Of a stretch of 64,000 nt of DNA, positions 10,901-21,525 are shown piece by piece. The stretch spans positions 1,364,001 to 1,428,000 of the forward strand of contig OV277857.1 of the NCBI GenBank assembly GCA_922989275.2. The letters run 5' to 3'. The DNA comes from Gari tellinella. Taxonomy: Eukaryota > Mollusca > Bivalvia > Cardiida > Psammobiidae. The position numbers and the translations under genes were made by a program. Every line of letters begins with the position of its first letter. The stretch's first letter is position 1. The notes under the pieces were generated by a model. The model did no database searches. It was not told where the DNA came from and worked only from the letters and a program-made list of their open reading frames with translations.

Positions 10901-11446
10901 GTTTGCCCAGTGATGAAAATAGTTCCAATGTCATGAGTGCATGTATATATGTCTCATATATTCCAGCAGATGTTAGCTTGAATCAGGCTGACAGTAAATC
11001 AGAATGACCCTTAAGGCACACTTCCCTTTACTTTCAACCTGCTTTAACCCTTTACCTGATAGCCTATTTCTAGTATTGAAGATAGATGACCTCTTAAAGC
11101 AGGTAGAAAGTAAAGCAGAATGCGCCTTAGGGCGCATTCTGCTTTACTTTCAGCCAGCTTTAAGCTTCCATGTGCTAAAATATAGAAAATATTCCCTATA
11201 CTATATATTCATGGCTGATTAAATTGGAACTTTTTTCTTCAGCGGAGGAATAAATCATATCCGCTAAAAGGCGCTTCTATTGGGGAAAGGGTTAAATGAT
11301 CACCTGTCTTCATTGCCAGAAACAATATATCTAAGATTTTCCATGTTTCTGTTTGGCAGGTGTATGAGATGCTGTGTAGTTTATGTGGGAATGGACAAGA
11401 CGAGAGGAGTGTGATGCCGTGGGAACCGAGAGGCCCTAAAGACTGA
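7934..11446 (+). CDS. CHURC1: Churchill protein, complete four-exon gene
   Basis: Exons 7934-7972, 10176-10311, 10765-10835 and 11360-11446 encode 110 aa; the human protein is about 112. All junctions are GT-AG and phases agree. Four CxxC pairs are present: C2/C5 (MCVDC start as in the family), C30/C33, C61/C64 and C88/C91, with histidines H59, H66, H71 and H73 nearby. These are the zinc-binding positions of Churchill. The acidic insert ENEEEEE (residues 35-41) and the C-terminal VYEMLCSLCGNG also match. The family is known as a small zinc-binding nuclear factor linked to FGF signalling and neural induction in vertebrates; its invertebrate role is unclear. The start is chosen because MCxDC is conserved. 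Introns hold H1 and tRNA-bearing elements and a SINE. Confidence 0.95.
8459..8995. mobile_element. TTAA-flanked MITE with tRNA-like promoter, copy 1
   Basis: Terminal inverted repeats AGCGACTCGCAACCAGATGG and the inverse of AGGGACTCGCAACCGGATGG are bounded by TTAA (8455-8458 and 8996-8999). No transposase is present. A tRNA-like segment lies inside on the minus strand (8592-8684). The second copy is at 22595-23128 in opposite orientation. The TTAA duplication suggests a piggyBac-type transposase, but the ends do not start CCC, so the family is open. Confidence 0.85.
8592..8684 (-). other. tRNA-like sequence with A and B boxes inside the MITE
   Basis: On the minus strand an A-box-like TGGTCTAAGCGG (8656-8667) and a perfect B-box GGGTTCGAATCCC (8603-8615) lie about 40 nt apart, the spacing of a tRNA with a long variable arm. 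The acceptor stem does not pair, so this is a tRNA-derived pol III promoter, not a tRNA gene. Confidence 0.65.
9848..10090 (+). mobile_element. tRNA-derived SINE
   Basis: A degenerate tRNA-like head (GGCCGGTGGTCCAGTGG, then GATTTGAGTCCTGTC as B-box relic) is followed by a body with CACCCAGGTGAATTAAATGG and GTACCTGAGAGG. That motif resembles the conserved central domain of several invertebrate SINE families as I remember them. The tail is not distinct. It lies in CHURC1 intron 1, sense orientation. Confidence 0.6.
10176..10311 (+). CDS. CHURC1: CHURC1 exon 2
   Basis: The acceptor is GTGTTTCAG. There are 45 codons plus one base, from ESTCLDNGSYLLNF to EITTYQ, followed by GTAAGT. It carries the second CxxC pair (CASC) and the acidic run. 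Confidence 0.93.
10328..10680. repeat. Decayed H1 copies in CHURC1 intron 2
   Basis: One nearly full H1 (hairpin arms at about 10480-10552, with a duplicated TCAAGATTCAACC stretch) is followed by stems of a second copy (GCTTTACTTTCAGCCTGC). The ends have drifted. Confidence 0.6.
10765..10835 (+). CDS. CHURC1: CHURC1 exon 3
   Basis: 71 nt following CTGTTTTCAG, completing the split H59 codon and coding HICLQCSHVIANHEHNFRVE and DDFQ. The donor is GTAATC. It holds the third CxxC pair. Confidence 0.93.
10860..11340. repeat. Old H1 interrupted by a younger H1
   Basis: The outer copy has a degraded hairpin (about 10970-11045). Its right stem-base TTAA (11044-11047) is the entry point of a complete H1 at 11048-11291, bounded by TTAA again at 11292-11295. 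The outer copy then resumes with ATGATCACCTGTC. Both lie in CHURC1 intron 3. Confidence 0.85.
11360..11446 (+). CDS. CHURC1: CHURC1 exon 4
   Basis: The acceptor is GTTTGGCAG. 28 codons VYEMLCSLCGNGQDERSVMP ... then TGA at 11444-11446. It carries the last CxxC pair. Confidence 0.93.
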   Translation: MYEMLCSLCGNGQDERSVMPWEPRGPKD

Positions 11447-11887
11447 GCACTAGAGATGAGGAATGCAAAAATAAGAGACGATTCTAATAAGTAGTCACAC
11501 CATAGCGTTTGGCACAGATTTAAGAGAATATATTATATATCGGGCGCTCTGTTATGTTTGGAGCAATATAAAGTTTCAATATGCTTGTCTGGACAGTGAA
11601 ATTGTTTTTATATGACGTCATGACAACGGCAATAACAAACAAAGTTGTTAACATTATTCTCTTTGATTTTATGGCTGAATGCATGTAACAAAAATGTGAC
11701 GTGTGTTTTGACGTGATTTTCTTTGAAAAAGGCCCTTAGTGGTCGAAATATTAGAATAGAGCAGTATATAGATTAATATTAATTTAATTCCCTATCTGGA
11801 ATATTGAAAAACATATTGTAAAACAATATAATTATGCAATTCTGATGGACTTGTGACTGTGTGAACTTGTTGACCTCTAGACCTTCT

Positions 11888-11893
11888 AATAAA
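11888..11893 (+). terminator. Probable CHURC1 polyadenylation signal
   Basis: AATAAA about 440 nt after the stop, in AT-rich sequence without recognised transposons, followed shortly by an H2 element. Confidence 0.5.
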
Positions 11894-11914
11894 AAAAATC
11901 CAGTCTCCTATTAA

Positions 11915-12350
11915 CTCTTAGCATGCTGGGATTTTTCATTTGCGACAGTTGTCGTCTGCTGTTGTTTCTTACAATATAATTTTCTAAATTTCTTTTTTAA
12001 AATAGGGTCAGAGTGTCAAACAGATTGGATCCTGATGAGACACCACCTAATGTGGCATCTCATCTGAATCCAAACTGTTTGCAAAAGTAACCACTCTGGA
12101 ACATATCGGCTGCTAGCAAAAAAAGAGTTAGGTCTGGTCTATTTTATTTACTATTGAGTGTTGTTTTTGATTTACAATACATGTATAATATATAATATAA
12201 TATTATAAAATGCAAACAGTGCAGACCCTGATCTGAGGGCTCCTTTAGGAACTCTGACTAGAGTCTGGACTGTGTGCATAGGATAAGTGTACTCTTCACA
12301 GGTGCACTGTTTGTAAATTACTTGAATATGCATCACTAGAGCTTAACTCA
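11915..12350. repeat. Older H2 element followed by a decayed H3
   Basis: After TTAA (11911-11914) an H2 relative begins CTCTTAGCATGCTGG with GTCGTCTGCTG, then a hairpin (AAACAGATTGGATCCTGATG ... CATCTGAATCCAAACTGTTT), ending near 12130. An H3 core (GCAAACAGTGCAGACCCTG) and H3 end (CATCACTAGAGCTTAACTC) follow to about 12350. Confidence 0.65.
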
Positions 12351-12409
12351 TTCACCCCTGGAACTTTAAGTGGACAATTTCAATGTTCAATTGAGTCTAG
12401 TCCATTTTT

Positions 12410-14883
12410 AGCTCACCTGAGCCAAAGGCTCAAGGTGAGCTATTGGGATGGCCCGGCGTCCGTCGTCGTCCGTCGTGCGTCATCGTTAACAATTGCTTCA
12501 AATGACATCTCCTCCTATACCGCTTGACAGAATTCAACCAAACTTTACAGAAATGTTCCTTGGGTCAAGCTCTTTCAAATTTGTTCAAAGAATTGAAAAC
12601 AATGCAGAACTCTGGTTGCCATGGCAACCAAAGTGAAAAAATAAGGAAATCTTAAAAAATCTTCTTGTCAAAAACTGCAAGGACCAGAGCTTAGATATTT
12701 GGCACATAACATCATCTACAGGTTCTCTATCAAGTTTGTTCAAATTATGCCCCTGGTATCAAAATTGGCCCTGCCCCGGGGGTCAAAGTTTTACATAGAG
12801 TTATATAGGGAAATTTTCAAACGTCTTCTTCTCTGAAACCAATGTGGCCAGAGCTTTGATATTTGGCATGGTTACACTTCTAGATCTGATGTCCTTTACC
12901 AAAATTGTTCAAATGGTTTTGGTCGGTTGCATAACTAGGTCACAGGAGCTAAAAATAGATTTTTTCAATGAAAACTTAAAAAATCTACTTGTCTGAAACT
13001 ACAAGGGCCAGAGCTTAGATATTTGGCACATAGAATCGCCTACAGGTCCTCTATCAAGTTTGTTCAAATTATGCCCCTGGGGTCAAAATTGGCCCCGCCC
13101 CAGGGGTCACGGTTTTACATAGAGTTATATAGTGAAATTTTCATACGTCTTCTTTTCTGAAACTAATATGGCCAGAGTTTTGATATTTGGCATAGTGACA
13201 CTTCTAGATGTGCTATACCAAAATTGTACAAATGGTTCTGGTCCGTTGCATAACTAGGTCACAGGAGCTAAAAATAGATTTTTTACAATGAAAACTTAAA
13301 AAATCTTCTTGTCTAAAACTACAAGGGCCAGAGCTTAGATATATGGCACATATCATCGCCTACAGGTCCTCTATTAAGTCTGTTTAAATTATGCCCCCAG
13401 GGTCAAAATTGGCCCCGCCCGGGGGTCACTGTTTTACATAGAGTTATATAGAGAAAATTTCAAACGTCTTCTTCTCTGACTCTAATATGGCCAGAGCTTT
13501 TATATTCTGTATGGTGACACTTTTAAATATACTTTACATATTTTGTTCAAATTGTTCCGGTCGGTTGCATATTTAGGTCAGTCCTGGACATAAATCAATA
13601 TCTCCATTTTTAGCTCACCTGAGCTAGCTCAGGGTGAGCTATTGCAATCCTTGATTGTCCGTCGTCAGTCGTCCGGGCGTCAACAATTTTAGTGTTTACA
13701 CTCTATAGAGGCCACAATATTTATCCAATCTTTCTCAAACTTGCTCAGATGGTATATTGCCATAAGAGTTCGGATGAGTTCGATTATGGTTGAAATCGGA
13801 CAAATAGGTCATGAGTTATCTACCTTTGAACTGCTGAAAATGCCATATTTAACAGTGTTTACACTCTAGAGGCCACAGTATCTATCCAATTTTTCTAAAA
13901 CTTGCCCAGATTGTATATGACCATAAGAGTTTGGATGAGTTTGATTATGGTTGAAATCAGACAAATAGATCAAGAGTTATTTACCTTTGAATTGCTGAAA
14001 ATGCCATATTTAACAGTGTTTACACTCTAGAGGCCACAATTTTTATCCAATCTATCTCAAACCTTCTCAGATTGTAAATGACTATAAGAGTTCAAATGAG
14101 TTTGATTATGGTTGAAATCAGACTTATAGGTCGAGCGTTATCTACCTTTGAATTGCTGAAAATGCCATATTTAACGATGTTTACACTCTAGAGGTCAAAA
14201 AATTTATCCAATCTTTCTCAAACTTACTCAGATTGTATATTGCCATAAGACTTTGGATGAGTTCAATTATGATTGTAATCTGATCAATAGATCAAAAGTG
14301 ATCTACCTTTGAATTGCTGAAAATGATAATATTTAACAGTGTTTACACTCTAGAGGCCACAATATTTATCAAAGTTCTCTAAAACTTGCCCAGATTGTAT
14401 ATGACTATAAGAGTATGAAAAAGGGTGATTATGGTTGGAATTGGACAAATAGATCAAGAGATATCTACCTTTGAATTGCTGAAAATGCCATATTTTACAG
14501 CGTTTACACTTTTGCAACTACAGTTTTCAATGGATTTTGATTATACTTGTACACAAAGGATGTAGCTATACGTTCTGGAAGGAGTGCAATTATTGTTGAA
14601 ATGTAATCATTGTGGCAACAGTTACCTGCCCTTGATATACTTTGAAATGCTAGAAAAAGGCTTCATTTCAGTATTGTTTAGGCACTAGTTATCTGCCTTT
14701 GATGTACTCTACTATACTACAATAGGTCGACAAACTTGAATGGATTTAGAATAAAACGGGTGAAATTCAAAGGTAAAGCTATCAGGCTTCATTACAAATG
14801 GTGAGCGATATCAGGGCCTTCAGGCCCTCTTGTTCCAATTATTCTCAGGTGAGCGAATATGCCCCATGGCATGGGGCTCTTGT
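12410..14883 (+). mobile_element. G1 element (AGCTCACCTGAGC family) with nested G2
   Basis: It begins TTTTTAGCTCACCTGAGCC, with a TCCGTCGTC-rich leader. It carries about three tandem units of roughly 310 bp (GAGCTTAGATATTTGGCAC, then CCCCTGGGGTCAAAATTGG, then AGAGTTATATAG). A G2 element interrupts it at 13606-14834, after which the G1 end resumes (ATTCTCAGGTGAGCGAATAT, GGGGCTCTTGTTT). No ORF of note is present. The class is not known to me: it could be a large non-autonomous DNA element or a Helitron-like repeat. Confidence 0.7.
13606..14834 (+). repeat. G2 element with about 160-bp tandem units
   Basis: It begins TTTTTAGCTCACCTGAGCTA and ends GGCCTTCAGGCCCTCTTGTT. Between them are about five degenerate tandem units, each with TTTACACTCTAGAGGCCACA, CTCAGATTGTATATGAC and TCTACCTTTGAATTGCTGA. 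Every frame has stops, so it is not coding. Other copies: 19632-21003, 55069-57478, 56186-57121 and 57879-59275. Confidence 0.8.
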
Positions 14884-14884
14884 T

Positions 14885-15045
14885 TACTATTTAGGGTTGA
14901 TTTTAACAATATATTTCAAAATGACAAACTCCTTAAGGAGCCCTCTGATTAGGGTCTACAGTTTTCATAGGACAAGTGTACTCCTCACAGGTACACTGTT
15001 TGTAAATAGCGAGTATACTCGTCGCTAGGGTTGAATGTGTTAATG
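14885..15045. repeat. H3 element, truncated
   Basis: It has a one-sided core (CTCCTTAAGGAGCCCTCTGA, then TTAGGGTCTACAG) and the H3 end (CGTCGCTAGGGTTGAATGTG, TTAA at 15040-15043). Confidence 0.6.
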
Positions 15046-15077
15046 TATTTAGAGACCACTTTAAAGAAGACCATTAA

Positions 15078-15321
15078 CCCTTTCCCCAATAACCCGTATA
15101 TAACATTAAATACAGGTGAATACTTAAAGCAGGTTGAAAGTAAAGCAGAATGTGCCTTAATGCACATTCTGCTTTACTTTCAGCCTGCTTTAAACAACCA
15201 TCTGCTAGGCTACATAAAATATTTGTTATGGTAATTGTTCATGAGGGTATAAACTGGAACTATTTTCTTCAGCGGAAGAAAAAATTAGATGCGCTAAAAG
15301 TCGCTTCTATGGGGTAAAGGG
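15078..15321. repeat. H1 element, complete
   Basis: TTAA 15074-15077 and 15322-15325. Hairpin at about 15126-15194, centre GTGCCTTAATGCAC. Ends CCCTTTCCCCAATA and ATGGGGTAAAGGG. Confidence 0.88.
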
Positions 15322-15407
15322 TTAAGGAATCTTAAACAAAAATGGTTGCTAATGCAAGATTAAAATGTAGAAAAATATTTTCTGCATTATTTTTATCCTA
15401 CATTAAT

Positions 15408-15661
15408 TCTTTCCCCAACAGAACCTAAGAAGGGCATTGTAGCGCATTGCATGTATTCCTCCACCGAAGAAGAAAAAAGTTACAATTTATACAATTATGA
15501 ACACATACGATGAAAAATATTTTCTCTACCCTAGCCAATGGTAGTTTAAAGCCGGCTGAATGTAAAACAGAATGGGCCTTAAGGCACATTCTGCTTTACT
15601 TTCAACCTGCTTTAAGTAGCTACCTGTCTTCAAAACTAGAAACATGCTATGGAGTAAATGG
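15408..15661. repeat. H1 element
   Basis: TTAA 15404-15407 and 15662-15665. Ends TTCTTTCCCCAACAG and ATGGAGTAAATGG are drifted. Hairpin at about 15545-15614 with several mismatches. Confidence 0.78.
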
Positions 15662-15889
15662 TTAAATAGTTGCATGTACTTCCTCATCCGAGATCTCCAA
15701 ATTCATTTTATGGTCACTAAATACAAGATTGATGGTATAATTTGGTAAGTGAATAAAGATAAAATATCCAAATGAAAAACACCATTTTGTCCTTTTACTA
15801 TTTTGTTTCTACATTTTATACAATACTGGACATTGACTTATCTTGGGAAAATGCTTTAGAACAAGTGCTCTGAAAGTTAGAGGTTTATC

Positions 15890-16330
15890 CAGCAAGCTGA
15901 AAGTAAAGCAGAATACACCTGAACCCTTTACTCCATAGTCTGTTTCTATTTGAAGACAGATGGCCACTTAAAGCAGGTTTAAAGTAAAGCAAAATGCACA
16001 TTATGGTACATTCTGATTTACTTTCAGACTCTTTTATGTGACCATCTGATAGAATATAGAAAATAGTTTGTATTATACATATTCAATTCAGTTTAGATCT
16101 ATTTTCTGCAGTGGAAGAATAAATATAAATGCGTAAAATGAGTATCTATGGAGTAAAGGGTTAAGGAACGTTCTGCTTTACTTTCAGGCTGCATAAAGCT
16201 GCCATCTGCAGAGACAACGGAAATAGTTCTTATAGTTCATATTCATGACTATATAATGCGGAACTATTTTCATTATTCGTAGAATAAATTTAAAGGCATA
16301 AAAAGACATATCTATTGGGTAATGGCCCTA
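15890..16330. repeat. H1 split at its hairpin centre by another H1
   Basis: The left arm of the outer hairpin ends GCAGAATACACCT and the right arm starts GGAACGTTCTGC. Between them is a whole H1 (15924-16160) bounded by a mutated TGAA (15920-15923) and TTAA (16161-16164). The insertion therefore hit the TTAA on the dyad. Confidence 0.82.
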
Positions 16331-16394
16331 ATTGGTTATATGGTAATAGTATACATCTGTGTTCATGCAGATAAAATGATAGCAGTGTATCCAA

Positions 16395-16626
16395 TTATCC
16401 CATAGTCTGTTTCTAGTTTTGGTGACAGGTGGTTACTTAAAGAAGGGTGAAAAGTAAAGCAGAATGTGTCTTAGACACATTCTGCTTTACTTTCAGCCTG
16501 CTTTAAGCTACCATTTGCAAGGATATAGAAATATTTGTGATGTACCATGGTGCATATTCATGACTGTGTAAAGTCTGAACTCTTCTTCCTTCAGTGAAGG
16601 AATAAATTAATTTATGGAGTAATGGG
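16395..16626. repeat. H1 element
   Basis: The right TTAA is intact (16627-16630); the left end TATCCCATAG has decayed. Hairpin at about 16439-16504, centre TGTGTCTTAGACACA. Confidence 0.78.
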
Positions 16627-16737
16627 TTAAAATACAAAATATTAGTCATATAGGAAAGATGAGATTTCAACAGGATAATAATTATGTATGTGTATAGAAT
16701 TTAACTCACAAAGAAAACCAATTCACATATACATTTA

Positions 16738-16882
16738 CAGTAGAAACCTCCTTATTATGACCACTAGAACAAAGGCTAATTGATGGTATAAAAGTCAGGT
16801 GACAGCTTAATACAAGGTGACAGTAAAGTAGAAAGAGGAGTTGTAAATGCCATTGTGGTCATAATAGAGAGGTTTTACTGTA
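16738..16882. repeat. H4 element, shortened
   Basis: Ends CAGTAGAAACCTCCTTATTA and TAATAGAGAGGTTTTACTG next to TA. Half of the hairpin is deleted (AAGGTGACAGTAAAGTAGAA remains). Confidence 0.7.
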
Positions 16883-17254
16883 CTTCATAATACTCATCTT
16901 TAGCATCTTTACATTTTCTCCATGTTCATCCTTTCCTGTGTTCAGACTAGCCAGCATGTTGGAAAAACTATATAATCTAGATCAACCATATTTCCCATGT
17001 CTGCAAAAACTGCAAACCCTGATCAGACACAGTTGTTTCCAATGCAGCTCAACTATTCTTGTTCTGAATTGTTTGCTGTTTCTGAAGATCTGTTTCCTCG
17101 TGACATGTTAAAATATAACCACTGCATTCAGCTCCTCTATGGCAGAGTGAACTGGTAATTTGCACTGGCTACTTGTTTAAAATATACAAATGTAGTAAAT
17201 CTGTATATTTGGACCACCGAAAAGAAGACTGAAGTTTAGTCCAAAATGTCTTAA

Positions 17255-18196
17255 GGGTGTATCAATATCATGACTTTGGGAAATGTTCAAAGTATATGAA
17301 AACACTCTATGATGGTTTTGTATTGAAGAGCTATTTAAGATGAATGAAAAAATAGAAAAAGTGTACATTTTGGTGAAAAACAGTTGGCTATACGGCCATG
17401 TAAAATTTACCCCACCCACTTCCTCTTATTTGGTCCTTTTCAAACAGCCCGCTTCAATAAAATCCATTTTAAATGAAAACAAATATGATAATTTGGTTTT
17501 GTGTTATTTATTTCCTATCTATTTTAGTATTTCTTCATACAAAAACTAATTTAAGAAAAAAAAGGCACCAATTGTGAAATTTATAAAGCTCTAAATAGCA
17601 TCGATATGGTACTTTTTTGTAAATTGTGTAAGGGGAGATAACTCTTTTTACTTTAATAACTCAAAATTTTCAACACCGACCTTTCAATTTCTTTTCATAT
17701 TTTGAACTGCCTTAGCATGGGTTTTCATCTGGTAGAATATAAAAAAAGTTTAATACTAGAACTATTTCATTTTCAAACTTTTTTATTTTTTTTCATAAAA
17801 TAAAAAATCTAATAAAATCATGCCCTATACAAAGCATACTTTTGATATTCAAGGATCCATATTGTTCAAACCTGGTGCCTGCTTTGTCTAAATTTGGTTT
17901 CTATATGTGAAAATACCACCATAGACATGAACTAAATAATGAAAACCCAAATTATCATGTTTGTTTTGTTTTGAAACAAATTTTACTGAAGCTTGTACTC
18001 TGAATGGGTAAAATTTGAAGAAAAAAAACGTCCAAATTTGACATACCTTTTTCAAATCGCTGTAGCTCAAAAAAAAGGACACCACCATATTTTTTTTTTT
18101 CATTTTTTCATTCATCATAAACAGCTCTTCCAAAAAAACAATGTTAGAAAAAAAGTTTGATACTTTTTAAAATTGGCTTATGACATTGATACACCC
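17255..18196. mobile_element. TTAA-flanked foldback element, 942 bp
   Basis: Ends GGGTGTATCAATATCATGA and TGACATTGATACACCC are flanked by TTAA (17251-17254 and 18197-18200). Similarity between the halves continues inward (AAATTTTACC/GGTAAAATTT, AATTTGGTTTT and related blocks), so most of it is one long imperfect inverted repeat. Overlapping ORFs are AT-rich chance frames. No transposase is visible. Confidence 0.75.
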
Positions 18197-18219
18197 TTAA
18201 CAAAATCATAAAAAAATAA

Positions 18220-18515
18220 ATTAGAATAAAACCTCTCTATTAAGAGGACTAACAAGAAGGTTAAATGATTGCATAAAAGACAGGTTGCATCTTAGCCTGT
18301 TACCACATAGTTCTGAACTTCTTTTAGCGCATTTAATTTATTCATCCATTGAAGAAAATAGTTCCAATTTTTACAGTCCATGAGAAATATTTTCAAAATT
18401 CTAGCAGATGATAGTTTAAAGCTTTATGCAGCATCTCAACTGCAGCCAGACTGTTTGCAAAGCCTTAAGGTGATCACTGTAGGATATATCCGCCGCTAGC
18501 ATGCTAAGAGTTAAG
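18220..18515. repeat. Mosaic of H4, H1 and H2 fragments
   Basis: An H4 end (AAAACCTCTCTATTAAGAGG) runs into an H1 half (TGTTACCACATAG...), which breaks into an H2 half (GCAGCATCTCAACTGCAGCC, CCGCTAGCATGCTAAGAG, TTAA). It looks like serial insertion and deletion. Confidence 0.55.
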
Positions 18516-18519
18516 ATAG

Positions 18520-21095
18520 TTTTTATAGTTATTAAAATTTTGTGGGTGGGGTTATTTGTCTTGTTGCCATGGCAACCATGCACACAATCTAAAAAAATCT
18601 TCTTCTCCAAAAGTACTGGTCCGATTTCAATTTGATTTTCCCCAAAATGTTTCTCAATTGATAAACTTTCAAAATTGTTGAAAGAATTTTGATCTGTCAA
18701 AAAATATAATGGCCTCCAGAGGGCGTGGCCATTTTCGCTCATCCATGGTAATATTTAATAAAAAATTAAAAACCATCCAGAAGTTATATTTTTGGCTATA
18801 TCCATGAGATTTGGTCAGTGGTATGTCCTTGATAAAATTTAGGTCATTCCTATAGGTCATGTGGGGGTCATAAAGTAGGTCAGTATAGGTCAAATCACAG
18901 AAAAAGCTTTTGGCCACTCCAGAGGCCATATTTTTAACCCAATCTTCTTGAAACTTGCTTAGAATGGTGATCTTGACAAAAGCTAGTCAAATGCTTAAAT
19001 ATGGGGTATGTAGGCTTCAAAGGTAGGCCAGTAGGTCAAACATAGAAAAAGCTTTTAAACTCTGTAGGAGCCATATTTTTAGCCATACATTAAAAAAACT
19101 TGCTCAGAATGATGACCTTGACAAATTTAAGGCAATGTAGCTATATGGGTTACTTGGGGACAAAGACTTAAGAGTGAGTCAGTCGGTCCAATCAGAGGAA
19201 ATGCTTCAGAGTACACTAGAGTCACAATTTTGGACAATCTCATGATACTAGCTGAGAAGAATATTTTTTTTTGGACAAAATCTAGGTCCAGTATGAATAT
19301 GGGTTAAGTCAGACTAAAAAGTAGGTATGTAGGTCGAATCAAAGAAATGGCTTCTGAATGCTTTACAGGCTATATTTTAGCAACAAATTCACAAAACTTG
19401 CTCAGAATCATCATCTAGACAAAAACTAAGTAATGTGTGATGGGTTATGTCAGGTCAAAAAGTAGGTAAATGGGTCAAATCATAGAAAAAGCTTTTGAAC
19501 ACACTTGGGGACATATTGAAACCAATGCTTGATGAATCTTACTCAGAATGACCACCATGACAAAAAACAAAACAATATCTAGGTCATTTGATCACCTATT
19601 AGCATGAACTTCAGCAACATTTCAAGGTTGGTTTTTAGCTCACTTGAGCTAGCTCAGGGTGAGCTTTTGCAATCCTTGAATGTCCGGCGTCCGTCGTCAA
19701 CAATTTAAGTGTTTACACTCTAGAGGCCACAATCTTTCTCAAACTTGCTCAGATGGTATATTGCCATAAGAGCTCGGATGAGTTTGATTATGGTTGAAAT
19801 CGGACAAATAGGTCATGAGTTATCTACCTTTGAATTGCTTAAAATGCCATATTTAACAGTATTTACACTATAGAGGCCACAGTATTTATCCAATCTTTCT
19901 AAAACTTGTCCAGATTGTATATTACCATAAGAGTTCGGAAGATTTCAATTTTTGTTGAAATCGGGTAAATAGATCAAGAGTTATCTACCTTTGAAATGCT
20001 GAAAATGCCATATTTAACGGTGTTTACACTCTAGAGGCCATAGTATTTATCCAATCTTTCTAAAACTTGCCCAGATTGTATATGACTATAAGAGTTTGGA
20101 TGAGTTTGATTTTGGTTGAATTCGGACAAATAGATCAAGAGTTATCTACCTTTGAATTGCCGAAAATGCCATATTTAACAGTGTTTACATTCTAGAGTTT
20201 GCAATTTTTATCCAATACACCTCAAACTTGCTCAGATTGTATATGACTATAAGAGTTCAGATGAGTTTGATTATGGTTGAAATCAGATTTATAGGTCGAT
20301 AGTTATCTACCTTTGAATTGCTGAAAATTCCATATTTAACGATATTTACTCTCTAGAGGCCACAAATTTTATCCAATCTTTCTTAAACTTACTCAGATTG
20401 TATATTACCATAAGACTTCAGATGAGTTTAATTATGGTTGTAATCGGATCAATAGGTCAAGAGTTATCTACCTTTGAATTGCTGAAAATGATATATTTAA
20501 CAGTGTTTACGCTCTAGAGGCCACACTATTTATCCCAGCTCTCTCAAACTTGCGCAGATTGTATATGACCATAAGAGTTCATAAAAGAGTGATTATGGTT
20601 GGAATCAGACAAATACATCAAGAGATATCTACCTTTGAATTGCTGAAAATGCCATATTTTACAGCGTTTACACTCTTGCAACCACAGTTTTCAATGGATT
20701 TTGATTATACTTGTACACAAAGGATGTAGCTATACGTTCTCGAAGGAGTGCAATTATTGTTGAAATGTAATCATTGTGGCAATAGTTACCTGCCCTTGAT
20801 ATACTTTGAAATGCTAGAAAAAGGCTTCATTTCGATCAGTATTGTTTAGGCTCTAGTTATTTGCCTTTGATGTACTCTACTATACTACAGTAGGTCGACA
20901 AACTTGAAAGGATTTAGAATAAAACGGGTGAAATTCAAAGGTAAAGCTATCGGGCTTCATTACAAATGGTGAGCGATATCAGGGCCTTCAGGCCCTCTTG
21001 TTTTTAAGCTTTATCAAAATGTTGTCTTGCCCAGTCAACTAACTAGGTTCAATACCCTCAGGTGAGCAAAATATGGACCATGGCTCTCTTGTTTC
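18520..21095 (+). mobile_element. G3-like element with nested G2
   Basis: Outer part 18520-19631 has repeats near 120-130 bp (AGAAAAAGCTTTTGAAC-type and ACTTGCTCAGAATGATGACC blocks). It resumes at 21004 with TTATCAAAATGTTGTCTTGC and ends CATGGCTCTCTTGTTT. A complete G2 copy (19632-21003) is inserted, with at least six tandem units. No coding capacity. Confidence 0.65.
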
Positions 21096-21148
21096 TCAAA
21101 ATTTGGCATTGGACATTTTGACAGAAGTTAAACATAAAGAAGAGTGAC

Positions 21149-21245
21149 AAACAATTTGAACGCAGATCAGACGCTGCATTATGCCATGGAGAAATTACAG
21201 ATTTCTCCATGATTATGCGGCTTCTGATCTGGGTTCAAACTGTTT
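21149..21245. repeat. H2-like hairpin with a second hairpin at its tip
   Basis: Outer arms are ACAATTTGAACGCAGATCAG and CTGATCTGGGTTCAAACTGT. In the middle CATGGAGAAAT and ATTTCTCCATG form a second palindrome. Confidence 0.65.
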
Positions 21246-21525
21246 TCAAATGTACATTAAAGGTATTAATTTTGTATCTCCCTATAACAACTCCCTCCGA
21301 ACAACACTGTCAACACACACAATCTTTGTCACCCATTGGGTGTTTCTGTAGAGAGGGAGCACTGTATGACAAAATATAACAAGTGTAACATGTCATCTTT
21401 TAAGATGAAGTTTGAATAGCTGAGAAACAATATCTTCCCTTCAAGACTTGATGCAGATAACTGCAAAAAATCTTTAAACCCAACGAATAGCCTGTTTCTA
21501 ATTTTGAAGGCAGTTGACCACTTAA

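Noticed and set aside
13606..14834. CRISPR-like or protein-coding tandem array in G2
   Set aside because: Units of about 160 bp without unique spacers, stops in all frames, dispersed copies in a eukaryotic genome.
18416..18929. Overlapping minus-strand ORFs of 108 and 86 codons
   Set aside because: They run over repeat mosaics (H2 half, G3 units); similar frames in other copies are interrupted.
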